DNA from: Aurelia coerulea
Taxonomy: Eukaryota; Cnidaria; Scyphozoa; Semaeostomeae; Ulmaridae
NCBI GenBank assembly: GCA_039566865.1
Contig: CM076943.1
Coordinates: 14,246,001-14,310,000, forward strand
Direction: 5' to 3'
Length of the DNA: 64,000 nt
Shown here: positions 21,107 to 32,700 of the stretch, piece after piece
Layout: each line of letters starts with the position of its first letter
Numbering within the stretch: the first letter of the stretch is position 1
Made by a program: the position numbers and the translations under genes
The notes under the pieces: generated by a model
What the model was told of the DNA's origin: nothing
Databases searched by the model: none
What the model saw: only the letters and a program-made list of their open reading frames with translations

Positions 21107-24100
21107 CTAGAAAAGGGAGAATCATATTGCAGTTATAGAACAGCGGGGATGGCTCAGTAGTAGCGCGCTTGACTACCAATCTGAAGGTTGGTGGTTCGAG
21201 TCCCCGCCCTGACGAACCTGCTACAAAGTGTGAGGAGAGTCGCCAACTCTCTGTAATTCCAGGCTACGCTGCTGCAATAAGCTCAGCTTCTCAGCGTCCT
21301 AAAACTACCTTCGGATGCTTGGTAGAAATGTATACACAAACAAGTTATAGAACTCAATGCTATGGGACTGGGCTATGCAACTGTAAACAAACTTCGCTCG
21401 AAATGGTGATTTTGCAGTTTTCTGGTAGCCATATCTCACAAATTCTCAACTATGTTTTCAAAAGGATAATGCAATCTTGAAGATAGATTCTCGAATTTCA
21501 CAGAGAAACAAATGAACATTCCTATGTTACAAGATTACAGAGATGTCAGTGGATTTCTAAAAGAAACTTTACAGTGGATTCACCTCATCCACCAAAATAT
21601 GTAAAGGAAAACAATGGTCACATGCCTAAAACAATATAAAGGGCGAGCCAGAAAAAAGTTCCCACTTTGAAAAAATTCGTAGCACCACAAGTACTTCACG
21701 GACTTTAATGATTCAAATTCTAGTTAAAAGCCAAAAGATCGAAGTATTTTTGTAATTTTTCTCGTCTTCTTACAAGCACTGCAAATATAGGTAAGTGCAA
21801 CTGTTACCAAAATTTCATGGTTGCAAATGACCGTAAAAGGGCCTAAAACACTTGAACAAATTGTTAGGACTCTCCTCACACAATACAATACGCACGGGCG
21901 TTTCACCTCTCTCAAGTGTCATAAGACATAGATTCTCAAACAGATACTAAAGATGTTCAATCCCATGCCAATAAATGTGCGGACGATATCTCTCACCCAT
22001 GAGACATTGCATTTTCTTATTGTTTTGAGCAAGGAGTCTATTATGATTTGATCAGGTATTTTAGGCCTTTTTCTGCAGCAGCAAAAGTTTTGTAAGCTTG
22101 AATTTACCAATTTTTCCAGTGCTCATAAGAAGGCGAAAAAAATCACAAAAATACTTCAATCAGTTGGCTGTCAAGTAAATAGTGATTCATTCCAATCCAT
22201 TCAGTACTTTTGATGCTATGAATTTTCAAAAGTGGGAACTTTTTTCTGGTTCACCTGGTAGATTATCAAGACTACAGGTTTGTTAATGGTTAAAGACCCT
22301 CTGCTAACCAAGACGCTTTGCGAGCATTCTTTGCGAGCATTCTTTGCTGTGCAACTAGAGATGGCACGTGCGAGGTATGCGAGGTATGTCCGTTGCAAAG
22401 GACCCTTTGAAATTGGATAAAGGGAAATATCAACTCTTGGACTCTATGCTTTTGTCTATGCTAAAAACCCATTGTCAAACATGATCATTTGTGTGCCGAT
22501 TGAAAAGCAAGGCAAAGTGAATTTAGGCCAGAAACGACTTTCAGATAATACGAAAGTCGACCTTGGCGCCACAAAGGATCATGGTTAGCAGTGGCTCTTT
22601 AAGTGGTCCAGCCCATTTAAGCTTTAGGGCCAAAGAGCACTTTTTTGAGAATATTGTACACCCAACAAAATCACTTCAAAGTCTGGTTTAAAGAGCTTAG
22701 ACATTGAAAAGCAGCTTAGACATTGAAAAGCAAACTTTTAGTACAAAGAATTATGTTTTCCTGACCTACTAATCGCAAAATGTATACCTTTCAAGCAGTA
22801 ATCTTCCTCTGTCGAAACAAAATTGATCCATCGCAGCTACGAGAACTCTAAGGCCGTATCAACCGTTTTTTGTTATGCAACAACGACAACTGTCTAAATA
22901 GCGTCTCCTTATTGGTTGAAAACTAAAATCTAATGATTTGATTGGTAAATATGGAACCACTCCATATGGGCCTAAAGGGGGGCCCACTTTATAAGAGCAA
23001 TGGTATGAGTCCCTATTACCAAGTGATATCAACAAATCAAAGGACGCAGGGAAATAATGGACGAAAAGTCATAATTCTACTGAATTACTTGAAGGGAACT
23101 TTCTGTAATTTGCCATAATCCCAGAGAGAGCATTTTGATATCATGATAATTTTTTGAATCATAGCATTTTTACGTTTTATGAAACGTATGAAACGTTTAT
23201 GAAATGTACGTGCGAGAGGAGGTATCTGAAGCTTTGACAAACATTAAAAGCAACATAAATCCTAAACCGATGGAAGAAAATCAATGTGACCAATGCAAGA
23301 CATATTCAATTTTGAAGATCTACAAGATGGTAGCAAGCAAAGTCTGTAGTTTTTTTTTATGGTTTACGACTTAGCAGTTCGATGATGTCACAACTTCTAA
23401 ACAAACAAAAATCTTCAAAACATAAGATCCTTTTGGATGATTATTAAGTCCGTTCTGAGCAAAGCAAGCATACTGTAAGAATATCTGAATAGTGATTTTT
23501 TCGTTCCCCAAATGATCGTTGATGCCGTTCTTAGCTAAAGTCGGAAAGATGCGTGTTGCTGCTAAAGTCGCCTTCAGTCAAAAATCATACGCCTGTTATA
23601 AGAGCAAGAATCGCCTAAAAAGCAATCTTGATTTTTATCTGAAATCAGGATGATACGCAAAAAATCAAAGATCATTAGCCCTAGTTTGCCTATTTGAGGC
23701 CTTAGTTGGTGCATGAAACTATTGGTATTGCCAATTTCTTCCAAAAGAATTGCTAAGATTTAGAATTGCTATGCTATGCTACATTGAAATGAAGAGGCCC
23801 AAATCACAATTCACTTTATCTAACAAATTTTTCCATGTTACAAGCCTACTTTTCTTTTAGTCCAAATTGGTATGTACATGTGTCATACATATCTAAATCA
23901 ATTCGAACCGCTATAACACAGAGACTAGAGGAATTCTGTCACATACCTGTGAAAGGGGAGGCTCGTATAGATCAAGTTGCATCTTCTCGACAACGCTGAG
24001 AAAATCGCCAGGATGAAAAGCAACGATGTCTTTCACTTCACGGAAATGAGATGCTCTGCAAAAGAGCACATATATAATGAATGCAGCCAACAAGGACAGA

Positions 24101-27100
24101 TTTTGTAATGTCTCGTTCAATTCCTACCCTGACCACACCCCCGGGCATTTGCACAAAAAATATTCCCGGCCCCAGGGCATTTGACCGTAAATTTTTCCCC
24201 AGCCCCCGGGCATTTGAGTAGCATTGACAAGAACAGGAGCTTTTGCTTATACAGTAACTGGGAATATGGGATTTTCTCATTGCCCCGCCCCTGGGCGTTT
24301 TACCGTCAATTTCCCCCTCCCCTCGGCCCCAGGGCATTTGGGCAAGGAATTTTTGTTGACCCCCAGGATGCCCGGTGGGGGGGGATGGTCAGGGTAGGAA
24401 CTGAATGAGACATAACACAGTGGTAGACTGATTATGAAGAGTCCCAGTAATCGCTATTCAAACGAGACTACTACACCAAACCGAGATCGCTCATACTGGG
24501 ACTCATAATATTAGGGCAATTTTTCTGGACTGACTTTTTCCACTTTTGAACGCCCTTTGGGACGAGGCTGTTATACACAGCTGTACAAAGTATGCAACAA
24601 AATACAACGCCATAAGAATTTTTGCAAATTCGATTGATTGATGTTGACCAACGGAAACTCAAAGCTCAGAGTTTCAAGGAACTTGGCCGCACATCATTAA
24701 TCGTGGAATTTAAGAAAATCATTGGAAATTTGTTTATGAAAACAATAAGTGTAGATCACTTACCTTGCACCAACATGAACAGCTTTTAAAATACCAACCG
24801 CAGCTGTTGTTTGCCTATCAAGACCATGTCCAACGTGATCAGCATGACATTTAGTTCTATCTTCAGCCAAAAATTCCCTTGGCTCAGATACACGTGGTAG
24901 GTAATGCAAGTTCTGTAGTTCATTTACAGCAGTTCTATACAAAAAATAAATAAATTCACATGAATTAGAAAGGAAAACTGACCAACATAAATAGCTTTCT
25001 TCCTAAAAATCTACATTAAAATCAGGCTGAGCATTAGAAATCAGCTAATTGATACAATACAACAAAATATGGCCTTTTATAAACCATTTTGCAACAAACT
25101 CAGATCATGATTTATGTATCAAATAGTAGAATTACAGTTGTGGCAATCATGGCGAAAAGTTTAAGACCGCATTTTAGTTGGCAACCTTTGTTGGCGCAAT
25201 GAAATCCAATGCTACTGCTCTGCCAATTTTAGTCTCTTGGAGTTGTGTCAGGTCAGTGTCCCATCTGTACCGGGTGTCTAAAAAAGTATGCCCATTAATT
25301 GGATAAAGTAACAAAACGATAAGATATTGGGACCTTCCGAAAACATAGCTATATTTGTTTATCTTCAACTTGAATGCACATACCTTGCATTTTAGAATTG
25401 TGCACCAAACACCGGAGATACAAGCTCGCAAAGTCAAAATTTAGAGTGCATCACAAACCAGAGGCTTTAAGAACTAGGGCCTCGCCATATGATCAGATAT
25501 CACAGGCAGTTTGCAAAGGAATTTCAACTTCGATTTTTAGGTTTTACTGTCGAAAAGAATTTTACTTTGAGATGCTTCAAGTGTGCTTGATATTACTTTT
25601 CTCTGAGAAATCAATCCTTGCATTACATTCCATTGCAAAAAGGTTATTCTTATCAAAGAAGAACAAAAGGAGCACATGCATGCTTGTTTTGGAGATATGG
25701 CATGAGTTTATCATTCATACCACATTTTTATTCTATTCCCTTTATTAGGATCGTTGCCATATGACCATAATTCTTTTCAAAATAAAAAACTGAAAATTGA
25801 AGTTTGTAAGTACTTTGGAAAATGCCCATGATATCAAATCATGGCCAGGCCCTTTTTCAAAAACTCTGGTTTTAGGTGCACTCTAAATTTTGCCTTCGCA
25901 CAATCGTACCATCGGTATTTAATGGATGATTTTAAAATGCAAAGTATGTGCATTTAAGTTAAAGATTAACAAATTTAGCTGTGGACTTGCTAAGTCCCAA
26001 TATTTTTTATCTTTTTGTTCTTTTCTCCAAATTTTGGTGTTGTTTTTTGGAATTTTTTTAAATCTTGCTATGACGTCACAATGAAGTTTATAGAAATTCT
26101 AGCCAATTTAAAGTGGTCCTGCCAATGAGAGGGTTGATCTAAACAATGTGTTACTCAGCTGGATTTAAATTTATAATCTATGCACAATTCATTTCTCTGA
26201 TTTGTTTACAAAATTTCAAAACTCTGCAAAATATATGTACGGCTTCAAAGGAAAAGTTAACAGAGCACTTTTAGTTCAGCGGTGGCTATACTGTAGCTTT
26301 AAGACCTAGCCTTGATATTTACAGTAGTTTGAAGCAGCAATTGCATAACTATTCAGAATTAATTTTCAAGATTTGCAGGATTTTCTTTACATTTTCCCTA
26401 CAGTGGAAAGTGTAACGAAACTTTTGATTGACATCTTACAGATCCTTTGGTTCTGTGAAAGAATACTGTCATCAGCAGTGTCATATAAAGATACACACTG
26501 TCAGACGTTCAGTACAGCTCTGGTCTTCAAAGCTACTTGCAATTGGTTATCAATAATGAACAGATAAATCTTAATATGTATTTTATACACTTGTCACATA
26601 CCTTCTTCTCTTGACTTGAGGTGATCTAACTGCCTCTCCAGTTGGGACCATTTGTTCACCTGGTCTCACCCATAAAATTGGACCATCGTTACTTAACCCC
26701 CTATCCAGCATGTGAAGACAAGAAAGCTGCCCCCACGGAAGTGTCCTGTAAAGGAAAGGATCCTCTTCTAACTTGTCAAGGACGTCAGGGAACATTCCAC
26801 CAGATTCACCATCAACAGTACCAACAAGACTGAACTGGTTCAATGGGCCTGATCTGTAAGTGCCATTGTGGTAGGTATTCTCCACTCTTTGATAGAATTC
26901 ACTCATCTGGATTGTTTCTAAGTCTGACTTTTTCCCAAGGCCCTCTGTCACAACCATGTGATTTGGGTGATGATTTGCCAGAAATTTCATTGGCTCAGGA
27001 AACCTTGCAGCAGCACCATGCACAATACCAATTACATAATTTGAAACACCTTCTTTCTCTTCTTTAAAAACAAGCCGCAAAAACTCATCAACAAAGGCAT

Positions 27101-30100
27101 CAACGTATTCTTCTTTGACTTTGGCAATCTCATCAATATATGCATGAATAACTGACGCACCTCCATTTGGGTCCGTCTCAACATGAATAAACTTACCAAA
27201 TTTTGACTCTTCATGCTTACTTTTACGGATTCTCCTGTCCCTGTCTGTAAAGTATCTGTCAAGGATGCTTTTGTAGTGATCCTTCTTTTTGTGTTTCTTC
27301 TTTTTCTTAGCATTATCATGTTTTGAACTCGCTGATCCTGGGAAGTAATGTGATAAGACTTTCTTTGTTGCTCCATTATTTTTCCTAAGTTAGCAAAAGG
27401 TCACAGCAGTTAAGCCAGCCACTTTCCTGTTGTTCCCTTGATTGAGTATGAAGACCCAGTCAAGATAAATAAAGATTCCACAAAAGTTATTAACAGATTA
27501 GAGAAGGCGATTAGAGTAGTGGCAGTAAGCCCTTGAAACAAAACAACCAAGTTTCCATTAAAATTTCCGTCAGAAAACTTTACTCAAACTTGTAGCAGGC
27601 CTGATCTACGGAGCAGAGAAGGGCTGCAGAATGTTAAACTGGAGAACGATTTTGTAAGAAAGTTAAGATAACTGTGAGTACTATTCATTTTATTGACAGA
27701 CCCTGATCTTAAAGAAAGATTTAGTTAAACTGGGAACTTCGATGACGATGAAGAAGAGGGTTGGTACATATATATCGCAAATACTGCAAAGAAATTTTTA
27801 AGGACCACAGATTTTGCTCTTCATTTTGCAGTTCTTTCAAGTTTCTTGTTAAAATCATTTTCCCACGTAAAACATTTTGCGAGGGCGCTGGCGAGGGCGA
27901 GGGCGATCGCCCACGTAAAACGAAAAGGCCTGTTAATTGCTATCTTCAAAATTAATCTTGTGAATAAAAGCAGACCTTGTGAAACCAAGCATCTCCTGTT
28001 ACGAAAATACAAGGCCATGTAATAGCCATGTACAAGCCTTGAAGTTATGGCCTTGTAACCTTGTAGCCTGGAATAGCCTTGCTGTAACCTTGTAAATGGC
28101 TTGAAAAATGCTAATTAGCCTTGTAGAAGCCTTGTAGAAACCTTGTTTTAGACTGGTTGCAGCTTGGAATCTTACTGATAGCCTTGTAATTTTCTTCCAA
28201 GGTTAGTACAGGGTCATAACAAGGTCATAATCCCCTCTACAAGGCTAAAACTTGGCCTGTACAAGGCCAAGTTTAGCCTTGTATTTTTGTACAGGAGCAG
28301 ACCTTGTGAAACCAAGCATCTGTTGCTGTTTTTCTGACTTAAATAACAGTTACTTGTAAGAGGACTCAGAGCAACTGGAAGACAACACAAACTTGTTGCT
28401 AGCCCATTTATTGCCTCAGAAAATAATGTCCCATCAGAATACCCCAATTTGGTACACCCCAAAATTTTGCGAGACATCTCAGGTGAGAATACTTCACATC
28501 TTGATAAAAATTCTTTGAAAAGAGCTACACAACAATTCTTTAAGATTGTTGCAAGACTTACTTTTGTGCAATTTTTCTTGCTTATTTCAAGTTGTTTGAA
28601 TATGCAAATTGGTTACCCACAAAGGATGTTGCTCCTTAGCTTGTTACTGGCATAGCCACTTGCAGCTACTTGCAGATGATTTCAAAATTGTTAGATTGCA
28701 CAAATTGGTGCCTTTCAAATTTGTCATTGTTGCTGTTGTACTTATTTTAAATCAATAAATATATTTCTAACTTTCTATTTACAAATATGTACAAAGAAAA
28801 TTAATCTACATCAATTAACAAAAGACATAAATAAATGAAATAATTTACTAAAGATTACATGAAAAGGATCTTCTTAGAATATTCACAGAAGGACTGACTA
28901 TTTCATTCGTATTTACAGACTTTACATTTGCAGTTTGGACCGTCCCATTCTTTGATCATTCTTTTGAAAATATTCAGATTATCTGCTGTCTTTATTTTAT
29001 TTGGTAATCCGTTCCAAAATCAAGGGTGGGTAACTTGTCCCAAAGCATGTTAGGCCTATTTTGTAATTTCCATATTTTGGCAGCCCCCAATGGTGGCAGC
29101 CCCCAATGCTGGAAAAATTTTCGAAAATCAGCCCCAATCGGGCAAAACAAAAATCTGCCCTCATTTGGGCAAAAATGCTGCGGCAACCCTGTCACAGTTA
29201 GATGAAATGACATTAGATAAAATGACCAGAGCACCAGACAGGCTGGCCGAAATGACTAGCGAGGTTAGTCGAAATGACCATTGACCGAAATGGAGGTTGG
29301 CCGAAATGACTAGAAAACACTGTTGTTTTTTTTGTCGTGTTGCAGTATTTCTGCCAACAAATTTATTTACTCATTCGTCACTGCAAGCATCTTCGGATCT
29401 GACAATCGACGCTGGTATTGTGGCCTTTTCTTTTTTCAAATCATTCTATACAATAAATTTACATGTGAATTCTTGGAATGTATGTACCTTAAAGGCTCTA
29501 TTAAGCCCCCAGGGGGGGGGGCTCATTTAATTTTGGGCACTTTTTAGTTCTTTTACACCACATGTTGCGGTTTGAACATACAATTTTACAAGTACATGAA
29601 TTCGACACAATTTTATCTTAAACCATATCAAAATTAACATGCAAACTTATTTAGCTCAATAGATGGAAAATCTTTGGCAACCTCTGGAATTTGATATAAG
29701 TGGGGGGGGGGGAGCTTTACATAGAGGGGAGCTTAATAGAGCTTTTACGGTAATTGCATGGAAGAAATCTTTGAAAATTCTTGATCTCAATTCTTAATCA
29801 AGAATTCTTACTTCTTTGTTTTTTCTCTCATTTCAACTTGTTTGTATGCAAATTGGTTAGCAACCAATGATTCTGTTTCTTAGCTTGGTACTTGCAGATA
29901 TAATTTCAAAACTGATAGAAGATTGCACAATCGGCGCCTTTCAAAGCGAGGATAATAACTTGTCCAAAAACAAGTTAGGCCTAGTAGACTATTTCGTAAT
30001 GTTTGGCGTTTACCATTTATTAGGCCTTGGTGAAAAATTGCGGCTTTGTTCAAAAGTGACAAATTCTTACCATTCATAGGCTTATGGTTGTGAATCTCAG

Positions 30101-30470
30101 AATCTTCTTCACCATAAATATCATCGTCTTCATGTTTGATCAGGCCATCTGACATTTGTTTTCGTTGTCCTTCTCTCGATGATGTGCGACTTGACAATCG
30201 TTCTTTCATCTTTTTTGCTTCCTCTTGCTCTAATTTTAATCTGCACCTGGGAAATTTGACAGCTGCTCCAGGAAATGCAGCCATTCGAGTTGGAAATTTA
30301 ATTTGTTCCTTTGGTTTTTGATGCCATTCTGATCGTGAATTTACAATTTGATTTGGCGCGATTTCGGTGGCAGCATCAAACCCAATCTCCATGTTCTCAG
30401 AACAACAACGTTCCTGTTCTTGATCCTGCTTCAAACTGATTATCCGTGTCATCTTCCTCCAGGTCCTCAT
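20813..30470 (-). CDS. RSBN1: RSBN1/RSBN1L (KDM9, DPY-21-like) JmjC-family protein
   Basis: Exons in transcript order: a probable N-terminal exon 30470-30071, then 27384-26602, 24934-24764, 24055-23947 and 21106-20813. The last four join in phase with GT-AG sites. Family blocks in order: a lysine-rich stretch ([17 protein letters not shown]), [119 protein letters not shown] and [16 protein letters not shown]. Members of this family are nuclear; DPY-21 demethylates H4K20me2. The HAD triplet may correspond to the iron-binding HxD motif (inference). The C-terminus is a serine/aspartate tail encoded by TCATC-rich DNA. The first exon joins the second out of phase, so a small exon is probably unrecognised. 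Confidence 0.88.
21143..21345 (+). mobile_element. tRNA-derived SINE
   Basis: The head GCGGGGATGGCTCAGTAGTA resembles a tRNA 5' half with a pol III A box (TGGCTCAGTAGTAGC, about 21150), and GGTTCGAGTCC at 21193-21203 is a B box. The stems do not pair well enough for a working tRNA (one mismatch in the D stem, T stem irregular), and unrelated body sequence follows. The 3' limit is uncertain. Confidence 0.65.
21639..22258. mobile_element. CCGGGTGAGCC-type TA element, copy 3
   Basis: Left end AAGGGCGAGCCAGAAAAAAG, right end CTTTTTTCTGGTTCACCTGG, TA at 21637-21638 and 22259-22260. Collinear along its whole length with 18063-18708. It sits in the last RSBN1 intron. Confidence 0.85.
22640..23080. 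repeat. Dispersed repeat shared with 56707-57350
   Basis: Text such as TAAGGCCGTATCAACCGTTT, CTTATTGGTTGAAAACTAAA, GGTAAATATGGAACCACTC and GGACGAAAAGTCATAATTCT occurs in the same order and orientation at about 56840-57340. Confidence 0.75.
23090..23420. mobile_element. Diverged copy of the 4862/15922 foldback family
   Basis: Contains ATAAATCCTAAACCGATGG, GAAGATCTACAAGATGGTAG and a GTAGTTTTTTTTTATGGTTTA phrase, collinear with 16135-16260. The termini are eroded. Confidence 0.55.
23947..24055 (-). CDS. RSBN1: RSBN1 exon [18 protein letters not shown]
   Basis: 109 bases between a tgcag acceptor and a gtatgt donor; encodes the block ending [10 protein letters not shown] that continues into CVQWIDE in the last exon. 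Confidence 0.93.
24108..24411. mobile_element. G/C-rich foldback minisatellite element
   Basis: Left TGTCTCGTTCAATTCCTACC and CTGACCACACCCCCGGGCAT are matched inverted by ATGCCCGGTGGGGGG, GGTCAGGGTAGGAACTGAAT and GAGACA. Internal GGGCATTTG-type units recur at 24143, 24175 and 24208 (32-33 bases), and again near 24293 and 24332. I could not fix its duplication, and its ends differ from the other G-capped elements. Confidence 0.65.
24764..24934 (-). CDS. RSBN1: RSBN1 exon with HADHVG motif
   Basis: 171 bases, acceptor gtatag, donor gtaagt. Encodes [20 protein letters not shown] then [11 protein letters not shown] and [14 protein letters not shown]. The HAD triplet is where I would place the JmjC HxD iron ligands, by analogy. 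Confidence 0.93.
25270..26035. mobile_element. CCGGGTGTCTAAAAAAG-type TA element, right end eroded
   Basis: Begins CCGGGTGTCTAAAAAAGTAT after TA. Inner arms at about 25327-25480 and 25850-26010 are inverted (AATTTAGAGTGCATCAC against GGTGCACTCTAAATTTT). The right terminus is not recognisable. A frame at 25374-25748 has no known domain. Confidence 0.55.
26602..27384 (-). CDS. RSBN1: RSBN1 large central exon
   Basis: 783 bases (one base, 260 codons, two bases), acceptor acttag and donor gtatgt. It carries the lysine-rich segment, [20 protein letters not shown], the [12 protein letters not shown] block and most of the catalytic-domain homology through PQVKRRR. Confidence 0.93.
27966..28321. repeat. 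GCCTTGTA-rich tract bounded by a direct repeat
   Basis: AGCAGACCTTGTGAAACCAA (then GCATCT) occurs at about 27968-27996 and again at about 28290-28318. The 290 bases between are dominated by variants of GCCTTGTA and its complement TACAAGGC, on both strands. I recognise no family. Confidence 0.65.
29205..29312. repeat. Short degenerate CCGAAATGAC repeats
   Basis: Five or six spaced copies of GRCCGAAATGAC or close variants (GATGAAATGAC, GGCCGAAATGACTAG, AGTCGAAATGACC, GACCGAAATGG, GGCCGAAATGACTAG) in about 110 bases of RSBN1 intron. Confidence 0.55.
29487..29750. mobile_element. TA-flanked MITE, CCGTAAAAGCTCTATTAAGC termini
   Basis: Left CCTTAAAGGCTCTATTAAGC, right GCTTAATAGAGCTTTTACGG, TA at 29485-29486 and 29751-29752. 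It contains G runs just inside both termini. 264 bases, non-coding. Confidence 0.82.
30071..30470 (-). CDS. Probable N-terminal exon of the RSBN1 gene
   Basis: An open frame begins with ATG at 30470 just after an in-frame TAA and runs through charged sequence ([33 protein letters not shown]) to a good donor, AATG/gtaaga. Its position, strand and charged composition fit an RSBN1 N-terminus. It ends with one leftover base while the next known exon needs two, so either a short exon lies between or this is not part of the gene. Confidence 0.45.
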
Positions 30471-30626
30471 CAGTGTCGAGCACGAGAATTTTTACGAATT
30501 TCTAAAGGTCAGTTTTTTGGGAACAAAACAATTCAAGACAAACTTTTCTCTGAAGCCTTTCCATCTTTCCAGATTTGCTAATGTTTAGACATTAGGGACC
30601 TGTCATAAAGTATCTACTACAGGGGG

Positions 30627-30827
30627 CAAGGGTGGCGCCAGAAATCTTCCGACATAGGAGCTGGATCTTCCGACAAGGGGACTAAAATGGCTAAAAAATG
30701 CAGGTTTCATACGTCATTTTGCCAAATTTCCTCCGACAATAACCTCATATTTGCTCCGATGGGGGGCTAGGTGCTTCCGACGGGGGGGGCTGTAGCCCTC
30801 TCTAGCCCTCCCCTGGCGCCACCCTTG
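30627..30827. mobile_element. hAT-like MITE, CAAGGGTGGCGCCAG termini
   Basis: Perfect 15-base inverted ends CAAGGGTGGCGCCAG / CTGGCGCCACCCTTG. CAGGGGG flanks both sides (30620-30626, 30828-30834), 7 bases of what may have been an 8-base duplication. The interior repeats CTTCCGAC. Confidence 0.8.
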
Positions 30828-31264
30828 CAGGGGGCGGAGAATAAAGGCAAGGACCAACAAACAATTTATAGGCTTGGCTTGAGAATGCGCCACAGAAAAT
30901 ATTTGTAGATTCTGAATTGGCCATGAAATATGTTAGTGAGTAATCTAACAAATGATTTTTAGAATATAGAAGATACTTGTGAAATTTAAGAGAGAGAAAA
31001 TTCGAAAGTCATAAAAATCAGTTCAGTTGTCAATCATATACATTCAGAATGCAGTCACTCGTTCAACTTTCCAATTTCATTCACTTTCTCCAAAAGCATA
31101 GAAACATATTTTCCCTTTTTTGGTGCCTGTTTTGCTTTCTGTCTCTTCATGTTCACAACTGAACCATCCTTCTTCAAATACTTCCATCCTCGCAAACATC
31201 TTTGCCTCGCAAACATCTTTGCAGATTATCAGGCTGCACGCAGGCTACAGATTATCTAGTGAGG

Positions 31265-31355
31265 CAGAAGGAGGGAGGGAGGGAAAGAAGCTCTCCTTCC
31301 CCTTTCTCTACCCCTTTTCCTCCTTCTTCCTCTTCTCCCCCTCCCGTTTGTTTTG
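31265..31355. repeat. Polypurine then polypyrimidine tract
   Basis: GAAGGAGGGAGGGAGGGAAA is followed closely by CTCCTTCCCCTTTCTCTACC and further C/T-only text. Low-complexity DNA; not coding. Confidence 0.6.
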
Positions 31356-31418
31356 ATCAAGGGCGAGACTTGGAGCAAACCCAGCTGTGGCCCAGCTGTG
31401 GACTTGCTACCAGGGCTA

Positions 31419-31803
31419 CACTCATTTTTTTTTTATATGAAACCGCTTATAAGAACGGTAGGCTCAATTTTTCGAAAGCTAAGAAACAACACTAGCTGAA
31501 TTGAAAATAGCTAAGAAACTTCTGCAATTTTCAGTTTCAATTTTCCTATCACACTCAAAAATATGTTGACATTGTGCAGTTAAAGCAACTGTTTGGACAT
31601 TATTTTGAGTGCGAATCATGTTATTTACTCGTTTTGAGATTTTACTAAGTTTTGGGAGCCCTTTAGACAAGACAAAATCAACTCTAACCTTCCGGCAATA
31701 AAAATATAAGAAACACGTAAGAAACTTGTGGTAGCAAAATGGCCCAAAAATTTAAGAAACTACCTACCAGCCCCGGACCTTAGTTTCTTATAAAAAAAAA
31801 GTG
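31419..31803. mobile_element. TA-flanked MITE, CAC...TTATAAGAAAC family, copy 4
   Basis: Ends CACTCATTTTTTTTTTATAT and TTTCTTATAAAAAAAAAGTG, TA at 31417-31418 and 31804-31805. Internal text from about 31560 to 31790 (GGACATTATTTTGAG, AAATTTAAGAAACTACCTACC) is shared with about 48045-48240. Confidence 0.8.
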
Positions 31804-31805
31804 TA

Positions 31806-31995
31806 CAAGTCCCTCTCGTGGAAAAAACGAGAGGAGAAAAAAAGCGAAAAAAAGCGAGAGAGACTTGTAATATTTGGCAAGCGGAGCTCTGGCTATTAAA
31901 CAGGATTGTGTCCGGTCGGAATCCTTTGACAAAAAGCCAATATCTAATCTCTCGCTTTGTTTCCTCCTCTCGTTTTTCCGCGGGAGAGAGACTTG
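31806..31995. mobile_element. TA-flanked MITE, CAAGTCCCTCTCG termini, abutting the previous element
   Basis: Left CAAGTCCCTCTCGTGG, right CGCGGGAGAGAGACTTG, then TA; arms extend through AACGAGAGGAG. The left TA (31804-31805) is also the right TA of the preceding MITE. Confidence 0.8.
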
Positions 31996-32157
31996 TAACA
32001 GGTCCATATTTGCTGCAATTTGAGATTTTTTAAAGGACACTGCATTTGGTTGAAATCAAGGATTTTCTATTTCATTTGGAATTAGAAGTTCAGAAAATGC
32101 GTTCCTGTGTCTGGTGCACTTTAAATGCATGATATAAATACAATGGAAAAAATCATG

Positions 32158-32693
32158 CCGGGTGTCCCAAAAGTACTCCCGTTTGAAAAATCACCAAAAT
32201 TTGATTACATGGCCGATCTTCAATTTTCTTTTTTGTCATATAGAATAAGGACCAAATCATTTTCTAAAATATAGCCTATCTTGTAATTGACTTAAAAATT
32301 AGCATATTTAGTTCTTTTTAGGGCTACCTGGTTTCAGATCATACCGCAGAAAAGCAGTGATGATTGCCAGATAAATTTCTTTGTGCATGTAAAGCATCTA
32401 ATTTGGTCACAAATGACAAAAAGGAATGCACACTATCAATGGAGACTACTCTGATGATAAAAAATTTGAAGATTTTGACTCATAGGCAAGATTGAGTTAT
32501 TTTGCTTAAAAACCATAGCTCAAAATAACCCTTTCAACGTGTAATTTTTCTACCTTGCTGTATCAAAAGCAAATATTTGATCATCTATGAATATTTTTGG
32601 GTCTTTGAAAAAACAACCCAAAAAGAAAATTTTGTCCGGGTTTGTAATCAATGTTTGGTGATTTTTCAAACGGGAGTACTCTTTTGGGACACT
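32158..32693. mobile_element. CCGGGTGTCCCAAAAGTACTC element, uninterrupted copy
   Basis: Left CCGGGTGTCCCAAAAGTACT with CCCGTTTGAAAAATCACC, right GGTGATTTTTCAAACGGG with AGTACTCTTTTGGGACAC. Collinear with 3308-4221 minus its nested MITE. Confidence 0.8.
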
Positions 32694-32700
32694 TTTGATT

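Noticed and set aside
21143..21215. Possible functional tRNA gene
   Set aside because: A and B boxes are present but the D and T stems do not pair properly and SINE body sequence follows directly.
27966..28321. CRISPR-like array of short repeats
   Set aside because: Spacing is irregular, both strands are mixed, and the context is a eukaryotic intron.
28214..28477. Minus frame that could be a missing RSBN1 exon
   Set aside because: Its residues come from the GCCTTGTA tract, and it lacks splice sites in the required phase.
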